From Spirochaetales bacterium (GTDB taxonomy: Bacteria > Spirochaetota > Leptospiria > Leptospirales > Leptonemataceae): a stretch of DNA of 64,000 nucleotides. The stretch spans positions 744,001-808,000 of the forward strand of contig JABTUL010000002.1 of assembly GCA_015075425.1 (NCBI GenBank). Reading direction: 5' to 3'. The notes beneath the pieces are model-generated. The model ran no database searches, was not told where the DNA came from, and saw only the letters and a program-made list of their open reading frames with translations. Made by a program: the position numbers and the translations under genes. Positions 53,184 to 63,766 of this stretch are shown here, one piece after another. Position 1 is the first letter of the stretch, and each line of letters opens with the position of its first letter.

Positions 53184-53723
53184 ATGGCAGCATTCAGCAG
53201 TACAGAAACAAAATTAGAGTGGAAGGGGTTCCGGCTGAAAAACTACGACGGCAGCTGGTTTGATTCAGCCGCGCTAAAAGACGATATCGTATGCCTGTGT
53301 TTCACCTGCAATCATTGCCCCTACGCTCTGGCTGCCTGGCCCACACTGATCGACCTGGCTCAGGAATTCCGTGATCGGGTGGCTTTCGTGGCTATCAATT
53401 CCAACAATAATCCGGACTACCCTGACGATCGGTTCGAAGAAATGGCCCCCTTTGTCGAGCAAATGGGCGTGAACATGCCCTACCTCTTCGATGAAGATCA
53501 GAGCATTGCCCGCGCCTACCGCGCCGTCTGCACTCCGGAACCGTTTTTATTTGTCCGCGGTGAATTATTCTACCACGGGCGGATCAACGACAACTGGAAA
53601 GAACCGGAAAAGGTAAAGGAAGAAAGCCTGAAACTGGCTATAAAAGCGGCCCTGGGAGAAGGAAGTTTGCCAGAGAGCATTCACCCCTCCATGGGCTGCT
53701 CCATCAAATGGGTCAACCCGTAA
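53184..53723 (+). CDS. Thioredoxin-fold (AhpC/TSA-like) protein
   Basis: A 179 aa protein of the thioredoxin-like / peroxiredoxin-like group found in bacteria as 'thioredoxin family protein' with motif CFTCNHCPYALA, so two Cys in CxxC context plus one before. VAFVAINSNNNPDYPDDRFEEM and YLFDEDQSIARAYRAVCTPEPFLF complete the fold with the cis-Pro. Cytoplasmic, no signal. Last gene of the coupled operon; overlaps the end of rph by 11 bp. Confidence 0.9.
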   Translation: MAAFSSTETKLEWKGFRLKNYDGSWFDSAALKDDIVCLCFTCNHCPYALAAWPTLIDLAQEFRDRVAFVAINSNNNPDYPDDRFEEMAPFVEQMGVNMPYLFDEDQSIARAYRAVCTPEPFLFVRGELFYHGRINDNWKEPEKVKEESLKLAIKAALGEGSLPESIHPSMGCSIKWVNP

Positions 53724-54402
53724 AAGAATTCTGGATTTTGAGGATTTCCTGCGCCCCTGCCCGGGCGAGATCCAGCATCGCTTGCAGCTGAACCTGGGAA
53801 AAGGTGATTCGCTCTCCAGTTCCCTGGATTTCTACAAAATTCAAGGCATGATCAAACACTACGTTTAAGTCCACATCTGCCTGACTGTCCATTTCATAAT
53901 CGAGGTCGAGCACTGGCTGTCCGCGCAGGATCCCCACACTGACAGCGGCCACATGTCCTACAAAGGGACTTTCCGTAAGCAGCCCCTGTTTTTGCAGAGA
54001 GTCCAGCGTGCTCTTGAGAGCAATGGAAGCGCCATTGATGGCCGCAGTGCGAGTCCCGCCATCCGCTTTGATGACTTCACAATCGCAGAATACGGAAATC
54101 TGGTTGAGCCGCCCGGTATTGACTGCGGCCCGCAAGGAGCGACCAACCAGCCGCTGGATTTCAATGCTGCGGCTGTCCTGCGACCTTTTCTTGCGCGGAA
54201 ATGTACTGGAGGGCAACATATTGTACTCAGCTGTTACCCAGCCGCGGTGTTCGCGGTGACCGGCCAGCCAGCCCGGCAGCTCTGTTGTGTAGCTGGCCGT
54301 ACACAGAACCGTCGTTTCACCGCTTTTGTAAATCAGACTACCGGGGGCTGCCGTGACAATCTTTTCAATCTGAACGGGCCGAATGCTGGTCTGTGAACGC
54401 AC
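53713..54402 (-). CDS. rph: Ribonuclease PH
   Basis: A 229 aa phosphorolytic 3'-5' exoribonuclease trimming tRNA tails. Motifs: VTAAPGSLIYKSGETTVLCTASY, GWVTAEYNMLPSSTFPR, GRSLRAAVN, DCEVIKADGGTRTAAINGA, DLDYEMDSQADVDLN. The GTG at 54402 has GGAG seven bases upstream and starts two bases after the upstream gene's stop; the longer frame would overlap that gene by 100 bp. Confidence 0.95.
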   Translation of the reverse strand: MRSQTSIRPVQIEKIVTAAPGSLIYKSGETTVLCTASYTTELPGWLAGHREHRGWVTAEYNMLPSSTFPRKKRSQDSRSIEIQRLVGRSLRAAVNTGRLNQISVFCDCEVIKADGGTRTAAINGASIALKSTLDSLQKQGLLTESPFVGHVAAVSVGILRGQPVLDLDYEMDSQADVDLNVVFDHALNFVEIQGTGERITFSQVQLQAMLDLARAGAQEILKIQNSFTG

Positions 54403-54404
54403 GA

Positions 54405-55634
54405 TTACTCCAGACCCATCTGACGGCGGATGAGTTCCTGGGAAGGAAGAGGCAATATATTTTGATCCTGCTTTTTCATGGTGAGTGTGGTGATGAGCTG
54501 CCAGCAAAGTTCTGAGGTGACCTGTCGGATCTGTTTGTTTTGCACAAGACCGGTCAACCCCGGAAGTATGAAAATCGGATGGGGCACGGAACCACGGAAA
54601 ATACGGGCAGGACTTTTCTCATGATCAAAACGCTGGCTGGAGAAATTCAGTACAAGTTGATTTTCACGGAAGCGCTTTTCTTCGAGCACAGTCCGCACTT
54701 CAGGCATGATAACGATAATATCAGCGGCGCTGTAAACATGATCGAGAGACGAAGCAATGCCCCGCCCGCGCTCAAAATGGGTCAGCTGAATGGGATCAGC
54801 ATCAATCCCGAATACGCGTTGAAACCCCGCTTCCAGCAGAAGCTCTGCCGTGCCATGTCCGGCAGCAGAAAGACCGATTACCGCCGCATTCATGGACTGG
54901 AAATCAGATAGTTCACCATTATAAATATTAATCAATACAGAAAGAATCAGAATGGCGGTTTCCAGCCGTTCGGCATGAATCACGGGAATGTCCAGTGATT
55001 GTTGCAGCCGCTCTACCACTTCCAGAGCATAGCGATTGTCCAGACCGGAAAGTCGCAGGGCAGAAAAACCGCCAGCCAGCGCTTGCGCTGTGCGAATCAA
55101 ATCTTCCTCACCGCGAGTGCGCACCCACAGCGGGACCGGTTGCAAACTGGCATAGCGGGCAATCAAGTAGGCATCGCGTTCCAGATCCATGGAAATGGAG
55201 GCGGGGTTTTCGCAGGCTGACCCGTCTGATAATAGCGCTACCCTGTAACGGGCCAGAGGGGTTTTCTCCGTTGAATCTGCGCCCCAGCTTCTGCGCGCTT
55301 CCTCCAGCGTCTCTGGAGCCGTAATCATGAAGGCCCGCCGGGTATCAGAAAACTTGCGAGGGCTCATCTCGATCAGAGGCTTGCGGTAAACGCTCAGATC
55401 GTCCCGGATGATGTAGTGGGCTTTCTTGAAATTTTCTTCTATAATCCGACTCACATCGGCTTTATCATGATGGCTGCTGAGTAGCTCCACGCGGAAGTAG
55501 GCGGAATACAGATCCCGGTAAAGGATATTGGAAGAGACCAGCTCAAGGCCCTTGTCCGCATTATGCTGAAAGACTCGCAAAAGGCCGCCGGATTCCTCGG
55601 CCGGCAACTGGATGTCAAGGGTGTACAGGGACAC
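54405..55634 (-). CDS. Malic-enzyme-like NAD-binding protein, active site altered
   Basis: A 409 aa protein. The N-terminal 85 residues look like an ACT-type regulatory domain ([21 protein letters not shown]). The central and C-terminal parts follow malic enzymes: [22 protein letters not shown] stands where the family has P-FHDDQHGTAI, and [22 protein letters not shown] is the Rossmann loop. The metal Asp pair and Gln-His of the motif are replaced, so decarboxylation of malate is doubtful; it may be a regulatory or differently acting relative. Confidence 0.7.
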   Translation of the reverse strand: MSLYTLDIQLPAEESGGLLRVFQHNADKGLELVSSNILYRDLYSAYFRVELLSSHHDKADVSRIIEENFKKAHYIIRDDLSVYRKPLIEMSPRKFSDTRRAFMITAPETLEEARRSWGADSTEKTPLARYRVALLSDGSACENPASISMDLERDAYLIARYASLQPVPLWVRTRGEEDLIRTAQALAGGFSALRLSGLDNRYALEVVERLQQSLDIPVIHAERLETAILILSVLINIYNGELSDFQSMNAAVIGLSAAGHGTAELLLEAGFQRVFGIDADPIQLTHFERGRGIASSLDHVYSAADIIVIMPEVRTVLEEKRFRENQLVLNFSSQRFDHEKSPARIFRGSVPHPIFILPGLTGLVQNKQIRQVTSELCWQLITTLTMKKQDQNILPLPSQELIRRQMGLE

Positions 55635-55731
55635 GCTTTATCTTCGGTTCCGGGTATCCCTTGAATTGAAGGCAAGGTTGCCCTCCTGGGAAAAATCTTT
55701 GCCTGCCGGGTCCAGAGCAGAGATTGCCCCG

Positions 55732-57342
55732 ATGGCTGCTTTTCAATCGCGAATCCAGACCGATAGCCCGGAATTTCAACAGAATGCTGCTTCTTTGCGG
55801 CAGCTTGGTGCGGAGATGCAGGAGCTGGCCCAAACCCTCAAACAGGGTGGCGGACCGGAGGCCCGCCGACTTCATGAATCACGGGGAAAACTCTTTGTAC
55901 GCGATCGCATTTCTCTTTTGCTCGATCCGTCCTCGCCCTTTCTTGAAATCGGCCTTTTCACGGCACACAAGGTGTATGAATTTGAAGCGCCAGCCTCGGG
56001 ACTCGTGACCGGAATCGGACAGGTCAGCGGAGTAACCTGCATGATTGTAGCAAACGATGCTACCGTAAAAGGCGGAACTTACTTTCCCCTTACAGTTAAG
56101 AAACATTTACGAGCTCAGGAAATCGCTCTGGAAAATCGTTTGCCCTGTATCTACCTGGTCGATTCCGGCGGGGCCTTTTTGCCCCTGCAAGACCAGGTAT
56201 TTCCGGATCGCGAACATTTTGGGCGTATCTTCTACAATCAGGCGCGTATGTCACGCGCGGGCATACCGCAAATCGCTGTGGTCATGGGATCGTGTACAGC
56301 TGGAGGCGCCTACATTCCGGCCATGTCTGAAGAAACGATCATCGTAGAAAAAACCGGAACCATCTTTCTGGGTGGCCCGCCTCTGGTTAAAGCGGCTACC
56401 GGTGTGGACGTTACTCCGGAAGAACTGGGTGGTGCTGAGGTTCATACAACGCGCAGCGGTGTCGCTGACCATTTTGCCACTTCCGATGAAGATGCTCTGC
56501 ATCGGGCCCGACTTATTATAAAAAATCTTAATTATACACCGGAAAAGACGATCCCGTTGCTCCAGAATTTTGCCGAGCCTCATTACGCTGCCTCGGAGAT
56601 CTACGGAATCATCCAGCAGGATATCCGTAAACCCTATGATGTTCGTGAAGTCCTTGCTCGTATTGTTGATGGATCGGAACTTGATGAATTCAAGGCGCGC
56701 TATGCGACAACCATCGTAACGACTTTTGCCTCCATCTGCGGCTATCCCGTTGGCATCATTGCCAACAATGGCGTCTTGTTCAGCGATTCTGCCCTCAAGG
56801 CCACGCATTTCATTGAGCTGTGCAGCCAGCGCGGCATTCCACTGCTTTTTATCCAGAACATCACCGGCTTCATGGTGGGCAAGGAGTATGAAGCCGGCGG
56901 CATTGCCCGCGATGGTGCCAAGATGGTCACCGCTGTATCCAACGCGCGCGTTCCACGCATAACCCTCGTGATTGGCGGAAGCTATGGTGCCGGCAACTAC
57001 GGCATGTGTGGCCGGGCCTACAGTCCGCGGTTTCTGTGGATGTGGCCCAATGCAAAAATTTCTGTCATGGGTGCGGAACAAGCGGCAAGTGTGCTGGCCA
57101 CGGTAAAACAGGATCAGCTGGCCCGCGAAGGCCGTTCCCTTTCTCCGGACGAGGAAGCTCGGTTCAAACAACCGATCCTGGATGAATACAATAGCAAATC
57201 GTCCGCATTGTACAGCAGCGCAAGGCTCTGGGACGACGGGATCATTGACCCGGCAAGCACGCGAACAGTCCTCGCACTTTCTCTGGCTGCCTGCAGCCAG
57301 GCTCCCTTTGAAGATTACAATTTTGGCGTCTTCAGGATGTAA
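55732..57342 (+). CDS. Acyl-CoA carboxylase beta subunit (methylcrotonyl-CoA type)
   Basis: A 536 aa carboxyltransferase, the size and layout of methylcrotonyl-CoA carboxylase beta. Carboxyl-transferase halves: [45 protein letters not shown], and [53 protein letters not shown]. It needs a biotin-carrying alpha subunit, not in the window. With HMG-CoA lyase it points to leucine degradation. ATG 55732 begins the conserved part. Confidence 0.92.
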   Translation: MAAFQSRIQTDSPEFQQNAASLRQLGAEMQELAQTLKQGGGPEARRLHESRGKLFVRDRISLLLDPSSPFLEIGLFTAHKVYEFEAPASGLVTGIGQVSGVTCMIVANDATVKGGTYFPLTVKKHLRAQEIALENRLPCIYLVDSGGAFLPLQDQVFPDREHFGRIFYNQARMSRAGIPQIAVVMGSCTAGGAYIPAMSEETIIVEKTGTIFLGGPPLVKAATGVDVTPEELGGAEVHTTRSGVADHFATSDEDALHRARLIIKNLNYTPEKTIPLLQNFAEPHYAASEIYGIIQQDIRKPYDVREVLARIVDGSELDEFKARYATTIVTTFASICGYPVGIIANNGVLFSDSALKATHFIELCSQRGIPLLFIQNITGFMVGKEYEAGGIARDGAKMVTAVSNARVPRITLVIGGSYGAGNYGMCGRAYSPRFLWMWPNAKISVMGAEQAASVLATVKQDQLAREGRSLSPDEEARFKQPILDEYNSKSSALYSSARLWDDGIIDPASTRTVLALSLAACSQAPFEDYNFGVFRM

Positions 57343-57378
57343 CCGCAATTCGGGCGGAAAAAATTATCGTGCCAGCGA

Positions 57379-60300
57379 TCATTCCTGGCGAACATAGTTG
57401 CCAGCATCAACGCCGATGCGTTCCAACAGACCCAGAGCGCCAGGCAGAGCAAATTGCTCGCCCCAGGCCTCGCGGATGAACCGGCCTCCCCTGATTTCTC
57501 CCTGCATTTCCAGCCGCCGCAGAGCGCGCACCAGCCTGGACCAGGGAGGACTCAGAGGCTCATTTTCCAGCGCAGCGCGCAACAAAATACCATAGCGATC
57601 CAGAAAGAGTCGGGCAATCAAGAGATCACGATCGGGGTGTTCCGACTGAGCTTTTAGAAGCGACCAGCGGCCACCTACTACCATGGCCGGCCGCTTGCGG
57701 CCTTTTCCCGGAATGAGGCTCTCGAGTGCCAGAAAACTATCGGCACAGACAAGGCCGCGGGCCAGAAGTTCGCTGATGCCGCTGCGCAGATGGTCGTCAA
57801 ACAGGCCGGTGCCGACTTTAATATCGGGTAAGAAACTGGCCCCTTCCGTGGACAAAAATTCAAACACGCTACGGGCATAGGTGGAGAGTCCCTCCGTATC
57901 TCCGGGGGCTACAAGATGCAGATTAGCTCTTTCCAGAATCATAAAGGGGGAACGCCGGACCATGCTGCGTCTGAGTGGTCCTCCTCCCGGGCGAAGCCAG
58001 ACAAAACGGCCGCTCAGAAAAAGGGAATCCAGTTGCAGGCTGGAGAAATCGGTCACGCGCTCCTTGAAAAGCGCAGTCCAGGTTTCGTAATTAAAAGAAA
58101 GGCCCTGCAGTTGAGTGAGCACCCGGGCCAGACCCTCCACGCCCGTAAGCTGGCTATCCGGCAGGGCATGCTGCCAGACGGGTAAGAAATTCTCGTAGTC
58201 GGTCTGCGAGAAAAGCCGACCTTGATTCCCCCGGCGCTGATACGATTGCATGCGCGCAAAAAAAGATCGTTCGCAGTAGTAGAGGGGACCCGACTGAGGC
58301 AATAGCGGCGGCCCCAGCGGGAAAAGCCACCCTTCCTGAATGTAGCGCCCCAGAGCGGTCTCAATGGAATCCAGAGAAAAAGGCAGACGCTCAGCGAGTT
58401 CCGGTCCGGTCACCGGACCCAGCATTTCCAGATGTCCGCGCAGCGCATGGTCCAGAGCATCTTCACCGGCAAGCATTGCATAGTCCGCAGTGTGCCAGAA
58501 TGTTCGTCCTTGCGCATAACTTTGCCGCAGTTTCCCGGAGGCAAGGAGAGCCGGTAGAAACGGCGACTCCATGAAATCCTCATCGCGCCAGATGCCCAGC
58601 GAGCAGAGTTGATCGTACAGTTCCATTAAGGAGCGCGGTTGCATCCTGTCGTCGCGTACCCGGGCAATCAGCGAAGCGTCGGGCAAGGCCCTTGCTTCCT
58701 CCGTTGCCCGCAGATCCGTACGCACGGCCCGCGTCCGCCGCTCTTCAAGCGGGGCATCATCGAGGAAAGCGTACGGGCGGGCGTGGATGACTTCATGGGC
58801 CAGCAGAGAGGGAGCCGCTGAATCGACAGCCCCGGTAGCAATGCGTCCGGACTCGAGATCCAGAAGTAGCGAACTGAGCCCGGACAGATCCATCGCTTCC
58901 GTAAGACAATCCTCGATGGTTTGCACGACCAGAGGATGATCGGGAATTTCTCTTTCTCCGGCCAAATTTTCCGCGCAGGCAATCTGGTCCGGGAAAAGTA
59001 AAGCAACCAGATCCTGCGCCTGGGATTTCTGGATCTGCGGAGGAGTGCGTCGGCTGCCATACTGACGCAGGATCGCCAGGGAGCGCGAAGCATTCCAGCG
59101 CCAGCGGATTTCAAACATGGGAGCAGCAAGCAAAGCCTGCACCAGAACCCTTTGCACGCTGGCGCTTTTGAGATAGCCAAAGACCTCGGGCAGAGCAAAG
59201 CTATGCGTCCGGCTCAGAGAAAAAAGGATAGCATCATCCGTGGCTGCGGCCTGCAGTTCAAAATTGAACTTTCTGCAAAATCGTTTGCGCAGGGCCAATC
59301 CCCAGGCTCGATTGATACGTATACCATAAGGACTGTGCAGCACCAGATGACAGTCGCCTGCTTCGTCAAAAAAGCGCTCGAGCAATAAATACTCCCTGGT
59401 GGGCAACCGGCCCAGAACTTCCCGTGATTCCTTGAAGTAGTCGCTCAATTCCTGGCAAATGCGTCCCTCAAATCCCTGAGCGCCCAGCCAGCCGGAAAAA
59501 TCGGCGTTCTCCTCGAAAGCCCGGCGCAAGTTCGACACAGAAATAGATAACGGTTCCGTGCGACCGGGAGCCTCTGCAATCCAGAAAGGCATGCTGGGAG
59601 TGGAGTCCGGTGCCTCAGCGACAAAAACGCGGCTACCGCCGATGCGCAGAATGCGCCAGTAGGCATTGCCCAGTTGAAAGACATCACCGGGTAAGGATTC
59701 GATGGCAAAGTCCTCATGCACGGTTCCCAGAAAGCTGTTCTCATTTTCCAGAATGACTTCGTATTCAAAAGTATCAGCGATCGCGCCTCCGTTGGTGATA
59801 GCTGCAAGGCGCGATCCCGGTCTGGCTGCAAGCTGGCCGGCGGAGCGGTCATAAAAAACATAACGCGACCGGCGGCCAAAACGCAGAGAATATCCCTGGG
59901 CCAGCATTTCGAGCACCTGTTCGTATTTTTCCACCGTTAGATTGCGGTAAGGGTGCGCCTGCCGGAACAATTGCAGAAATTCCGCAACGCTGCCTTCCTG
60001 GCAGGAAAGTTCGGCAACCAGTTGCTGGGCCAGCATATCAATCGGACCTTCCGGAATCACACTTTCTTCCAGCTGGCCCTGTTCAATGGCCTGGAGCAGG
60101 GCCACGCATTCCACCAGATCATCACGTGTCAGCGGCACCAGCAGTGCGCGGGCCGTGCCGTCTTTATGGTGCTCTGCCCGGCCAATCCGTTGCAGGAAGG
60201 AATGGATGGAACGCGGTGAGCCGATTTGCACCACGAGATCGACGCTGCCAATATCAATACCCAGTTCCAGCGAAGCTGTGGCCACAATCACTTTGAGTTG

Positions 60301-61272
60301 ACCGGCTTTCAAAGCCTGCTCTGCCTGCAACCGCCGGGGTGTGGCCAGCGAACCGTGGTGAGCGCCCACAAGATCCTGACCTAATACATCACTGAGTTGA
60401 CGGGCAAGACGCTCGCAAAGACGTCTGTTGTTGACAAAAACGATTGTAGTGCGATATGTATTGATTTTCCCAATCAATTTCTGATTGATCTCTGCCCAGC
60501 CTTCCTGGGTCAGGAGCGCATCGAGCGGTCTTTCCGGTAGAAGGAAAGCTACGTCCATGGGCCGGCGTGTGCGATCCACATGGATATGCACCGGCTGCCC
60601 CGGCGCAAGGAACTGAGCCACAAGGTCAAGCGGCTGCACCGTTGCCGACACACCGATCCTCTGAAACGGTTTCCCGGTCAGACGGGACAGACGCTCGAGC
60701 GACAGAGACAGATGAGCCCCGCGACGTGATCCGATCAGCGCGTGAATTTCGTCCACAATCACGGTCTCAATATGCTCGAGAATCTGGCGGCCTCGCAGAC
60801 TGGTAAGCAATACATAGAAGGATTCCGGCGTGGTTACAATGATCTGCGGAGGTTCTTTAAACATGCGCGAGCGATCACGCTGACTGCTATCACCCGTGCG
60901 AACCATAACTGCGGGTGTTGCAATGGAGGAGCGCCCGGCCAGAAGGGCTGCGACACCCGATAGAGGGTAACGCAGATTTTTTTCAATGTCGTTGCTCAGC
61001 GCTTTGAGCGGAGAAATGTACAGGACCACCGAACGGTCCAGAGTCTCACCAGCCAGTGCACGCAAAAACAAGCGATTGATCACGCCCAGAAAGGCTGCCA
61101 GAGTCTTCCCCGATCCTGTGGGAGCACTGATCAGAGCATGCTGCCCGCTTTCCGCATCTGCCCAGGATTTGAGTTGAATGGCGGTGGGTTCCCCCACATG
61201 AGTCTCAAACCAGGTGCGAACTTCCGGCAGGAAAGTCTGCGGCCAGCCCAGGCCGGGTTCCATTACCTTCAC
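57379..61272 (-). CDS. Lhr-type large superfamily 2 helicase
   Basis: A 1297 aa ATP-dependent helicase. N-terminal Q-like region and Walker A ISAPTGSGKT at about residue 50, VDEIHAL (motif II), SATVQPLD (motif III), the second RecA domain to about residue 370, then a winged-helix and large Lhr C-terminal region (about 590-1290). Lhr proteins unwind DNA-RNA hybrids and act in DNA repair. In motif VI the usual GRAGH reads GRAEH. Start at ATG 61272; ATG 61263 is an alternative. Divergent from the channel gene. Confidence 0.92.
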   Translation of the reverse strand: MKVMEPGLGWPQTFLPEVRTWFETHVGEPTAIQLKSWADAESGQHALISAPTGSGKTLAAFLGVINRLFLRALAGETLDRSVVLYISPLKALSNDIEKNLRYPLSGVAALLAGRSSIATPAVMVRTGDSSQRDRSRMFKEPPQIIVTTPESFYVLLTSLRGRQILEHIETVIVDEIHALIGSRRGAHLSLSLERLSRLTGKPFQRIGVSATVQPLDLVAQFLAPGQPVHIHVDRTRRPMDVAFLLPERPLDALLTQEGWAEINQKLIGKINTYRTTIVFVNNRRLCERLARQLSDVLGQDLVGAHHGSLATPRRLQAEQALKAGQLKVIVATASLELGIDIGSVDLVVQIGSPRSIHSFLQRIGRAEHHKDGTARALLVPLTRDDLVECVALLQAIEQGQLEESVIPEGPIDMLAQQLVAELSCQEGSVAEFLQLFRQAHPYRNLTVEKYEQVLEMLAQGYSLRFGRRSRYVFYDRSAGQLAARPGSRLAAITNGGAIADTFEYEVILENENSFLGTVHEDFAIESLPGDVFQLGNAYWRILRIGGSRVFVAEAPDSTPSMPFWIAEAPGRTEPLSISVSNLRRAFEENADFSGWLGAQGFEGRICQELSDYFKESREVLGRLPTREYLLLERFFDEAGDCHLVLHSPYGIRINRAWGLALRKRFCRKFNFELQAAATDDAILFSLSRTHSFALPEVFGYLKSASVQRVLVQALLAAPMFEIRWRWNASRSLAILRQYGSRRTPPQIQKSQAQDLVALLFPDQIACAENLAGEREIPDHPLVVQTIEDCLTEAMDLSGLSSLLLDLESGRIATGAVDSAAPSLLAHEVIHARPYAFLDDAPLEERRTRAVRTDLRATEEARALPDASLIARVRDDRMQPRSLMELYDQLCSLGIWRDEDFMESPFLPALLASGKLRQSYAQGRTFWHTADYAMLAGEDALDHALRGHLEMLGPVTGPELAERLPFSLDSIETALGRYIQEGWLFPLGPPLLPQSGPLYYCERSFFARMQSYQRRGNQGRLFSQTDYENFLPVWQHALPDSQLTGVEGLARVLTQLQGLSFNYETWTALFKERVTDFSSLQLDSLFLSGRFVWLRPGGGPLRRSMVRRSPFMILERANLHLVAPGDTEGLSTYARSVFEFLSTEGASFLPDIKVGTGLFDDHLRSGISELLARGLVCADSFLALESLIPGKGRKRPAMVVGGRWSLLKAQSEHPDRDLLIARLFLDRYGILLRAALENEPLSPPWSRLVRALRRLEMQGEIRGGRFIREAWGEQFALPGALGLLERIGVDAGNYVRQE

Positions 61273-61420
61273 AGTTTACCCAGGCGGGTCATACTCAAAA
61301 GACAGGATTTTCACAGGTCATCGTCAAACACTTTTCCGGTCAAGGCGGGTTGCCTGTGGCTGGCCAGCCGATTCCACGATTTTGCTTGCCGCCACGCCTG
61401 GCAATGCGGCCTTCGGGCCC

Positions 61421-63361
61421 ATGCAATCAGCTGCCGCCGGCAAACGAATCAAGTACGCGTTCGACAATTTCATGTCAAGAGGCGGCTTTTCCGTTTTCAT
61501 GGCCCTCCTGTTTCTCTTTCTGCTTTCCTTCGCGGCTATGGCTGCCCTGCGCTTTCTATTCAATACTCTGTGGCCCGAAGAGAAGGAACCTCTGGAGACA
61601 CTGGATCAGCTCTGGCGTGTATTCCTGCAGATTTCCGATGCCGGGGCCGTTGCCGAAGATGGCGATAGCAATTGGCTCAATAAAATTGCAGGCATTTCTA
61701 CAATATTTTTGGGGCTCGTTCTCTTTTCCAGTCTTGTTGCTTTTATTACCAGTCAGTTTGAGGCAAAGCTTGCCGAGCTACGCAAAGGAAAAAGCGAGGT
61801 TATTGAAAAAAGGCACACGCTCATCCTGGGTTTTGGTGATCGGGTTCTGGAGATCATACGCGAACTCATTCTCGCCAATGAATCAGAAAAAAATGCTGCC
61901 GTGGTCGTCCTGTCGGACCGTGACAAAGAAGAAATGGATGATTTCTTTCGCGAACGAATAGAAGACTGGAAAACCACACGCATCGTGACACGCACCGGAC
62001 TGACCTCTTCAAGAAGAGCCCTTGAAAAAGTCGGCCTCAAACAAGCACGGTCAGTGATCATCCTCAATGATTCTCCGGTGGAGGCCGCGGAAGAAGACAA
62101 ATCGCTTGCCGATGCGCGTGTGCTCAAGACCATTATGGCTGTTCTTTCCTGCACGGGTGAAGATCGCCTCCCACCAATAATCGCCGAAATCCATACCGAC
62201 AGCAAAAGAGACCTGGCGCGCACCATTTCAGCTTCCATCCATTGCATTGAAGAACATGCCCTGCTGGCAAAATTGATCGTTCAGACTTCGCGCACAACCG
62301 GGCTTGCGAATGTTTATGATTCGCTGGTGGGTTTCGCCGGCTGTGAATTCTATTACTTCAGACCCCCTCAGGGATGGGCCAACAAAAAATTTAGGGATCT
62401 CCAACTCCATTTTCCCGGCTGCTGCTTGCTCGGTTATCGCACCCGGACAGGAGCGGTGCTGAATCCGGATCCGGAAACCGTATTCCAGGACAGCTACGAG
62501 GCGCTGCTTATTGCTGAAGATGATTCGGCGATCCACTTTGCCCCGGACCCTGTCAGGGCAAGTCCGGGAGATCGGCTTCCCAACCGTAGCCAGAAGAAGA
62601 GTGTGGAAAAGCAACTGATTGTAGGCTGGAGCCGCAAGGCCCCGCTCGTTGTCCAGGAATACAGCCAGTATCTTTTGAAAGGTTCTGCCATTGATGTTGT
62701 GGGGACGCCGGACGTGGAGATGGCCCGGGATTCACTGAGAGGACTGCAGGGACAGCACAGACAAATTAAGATTCGTTACCTGGACCTTGACATTCATGAT
62801 CTGAAATCATTACATTCGCTAAAGCCTGAAAAATATGACAATGTCATCATTTTAAAAGGGGATGGCGGCGATCCGGAGTTGCGCGATTCCCAGACCATTG
62901 CCACCCTGCTGGAATTCAGACACTACTTTAGATCTCTGGGCGGGTCTGTAAAAACCCAGTTGATCAGCGAAGTCGCCGATTCTGAAAACATTGAAATCAT
63001 CCAGGAGGCCGGGGTTCAGGATTTTCTCATTTCCAACAAATTTGTGTCCAAAATCTACGCACAGGCCTCCGAAGAGCCGGAAATCCTCAAGGCATTCGAG
63101 GAACTCTTCAGCGAAGAAGGCAGCGAAATTTATATCAAACCCACAACCCTCTATTTCCCGGTTTTACCACTCACCGTCACTTTTGCCGACATTACGGCCG
63201 TAGCCTCAAAGCGCAAAGAAACATGCTTTGGTGTGCGCATCGCAGCTGAAGAACGGCAGTCCACAACCAACCACGGCTTCTACATCAACCCGCACAAGAC
63301 ACGGCCCTTCCAGCTCACTGCGGCCGATTTTTTGATTGTCCTGGCTGAAGATGAAACCTGA
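61421..63361 (+). CDS. CASTOR/POLLUX-type ion channel with RCK domains
   Basis: A 646 aa membrane channel. Two TM helices (about 18-43 and 85-108) flank a pore loop with VFLQISDAGAVAED, close to the filter of plant CASTOR/POLLUX channels (A/S-D-A-G). Then RCK-like domains: RHTLILGFGDRVLEIIRELI, VVVLSDRDKEE, and a second half from about 415 (KQLIVGWSRKAPLVVQEYSQYL). Plant relatives conduct calcium or cations. ATG 61421 is the first start before the TM region; earlier in-frame starts would overlap the lhr gene. Confidence 0.88.
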   Translation: MQSAAAGKRIKYAFDNFMSRGGFSVFMALLFLFLLSFAAMAALRFLFNTLWPEEKEPLETLDQLWRVFLQISDAGAVAEDGDSNWLNKIAGISTIFLGLVLFSSLVAFITSQFEAKLAELRKGKSEVIEKRHTLILGFGDRVLEIIRELILANESEKNAAVVVLSDRDKEEMDDFFRERIEDWKTTRIVTRTGLTSSRRALEKVGLKQARSVIILNDSPVEAAEEDKSLADARVLKTIMAVLSCTGEDRLPPIIAEIHTDSKRDLARTISASIHCIEEHALLAKLIVQTSRTTGLANVYDSLVGFAGCEFYYFRPPQGWANKKFRDLQLHFPGCCLLGYRTRTGAVLNPDPETVFQDSYEALLIAEDDSAIHFAPDPVRASPGDRLPNRSQKKSVEKQLIVGWSRKAPLVVQEYSQYLLKGSAIDVVGTPDVEMARDSLRGLQGQHRQIKIRYLDLDIHDLKSLHSLKPEKYDNVIILKGDGGDPELRDSQTIATLLEFRHYFRSLGGSVKTQLISEVADSENIEIIQEAGVQDFLISNKFVSKIYAQASEEPEILKAFEELFSEEGSEIYIKPTTLYFPVLPLTVTFADITAVASKRKETCFGVRIAAEERQSTTNHGFYINPHKTRPFQLTAADFLIVLAEDET

Positions 63362-63460
63362 AACTCCGGCTGCTCAAAAAAAGAGATTTCGGATTTTCTT
63401 AACCTGAAGAAACTGGATCAGGGTCGCCCTTGCGGCCCCAAACTTCAGCGGAGAAACGTC

Positions 63461-63754
63461 ATGCCGTATATTATTACAGAACCCTGCGTGGGAGTCTGCG
63501 ACACAGCCTGTGTGGATGTCTGCCCGGTCGACTGCATCCACCCCAAAAAAGAAGAATGGTCGGGTAAGGGTTACCAGGAAGGCGCCCTCGAGAATAAAAT
63601 GCTATTTATCGATCCAGAAGAATGCATCGACTGCGGCGCCTGCGAGCCTGTCTGCCCAACGGAAGCAATTTTTGCCGAGGACGAAGTTCCCGAAAAATGG
63701 AAAGACTACATTGGAAAAAATTACGAATACTACGGCAGGAAGTTCAATCCCTGA
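63461..63754 (+). CDS. Ferredoxin, 7Fe/8Fe type
   Basis: A 97 aa ferredoxin. First cluster Cys: EPCVGVCDTACVDVCPVDC; second cluster CIDCGACEPVCPTEA. It carries electrons at low potential. ATG 63461 follows GCGGAGAAACGTC. In the leader a 7 bp hairpin with one U-G pair (63421-63438, GGGTCGC/GCGGCCC, loop CCTT) lies 22 bases before the start. The next gene, 12 bp on, is a sulfite/nitrite reductase that could take electrons from it. Confidence 0.93.
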   Translation: MPYIITEPCVGVCDTACVDVCPVDCIHPKKEEWSGKGYQEGALENKMLFIDPEECIDCGACEPVCPTEAIFAEDEVPEKWKDYIGKNYEYYGRKFNP

Positions 63755-63766
63755 TCGGAGAGTTGT

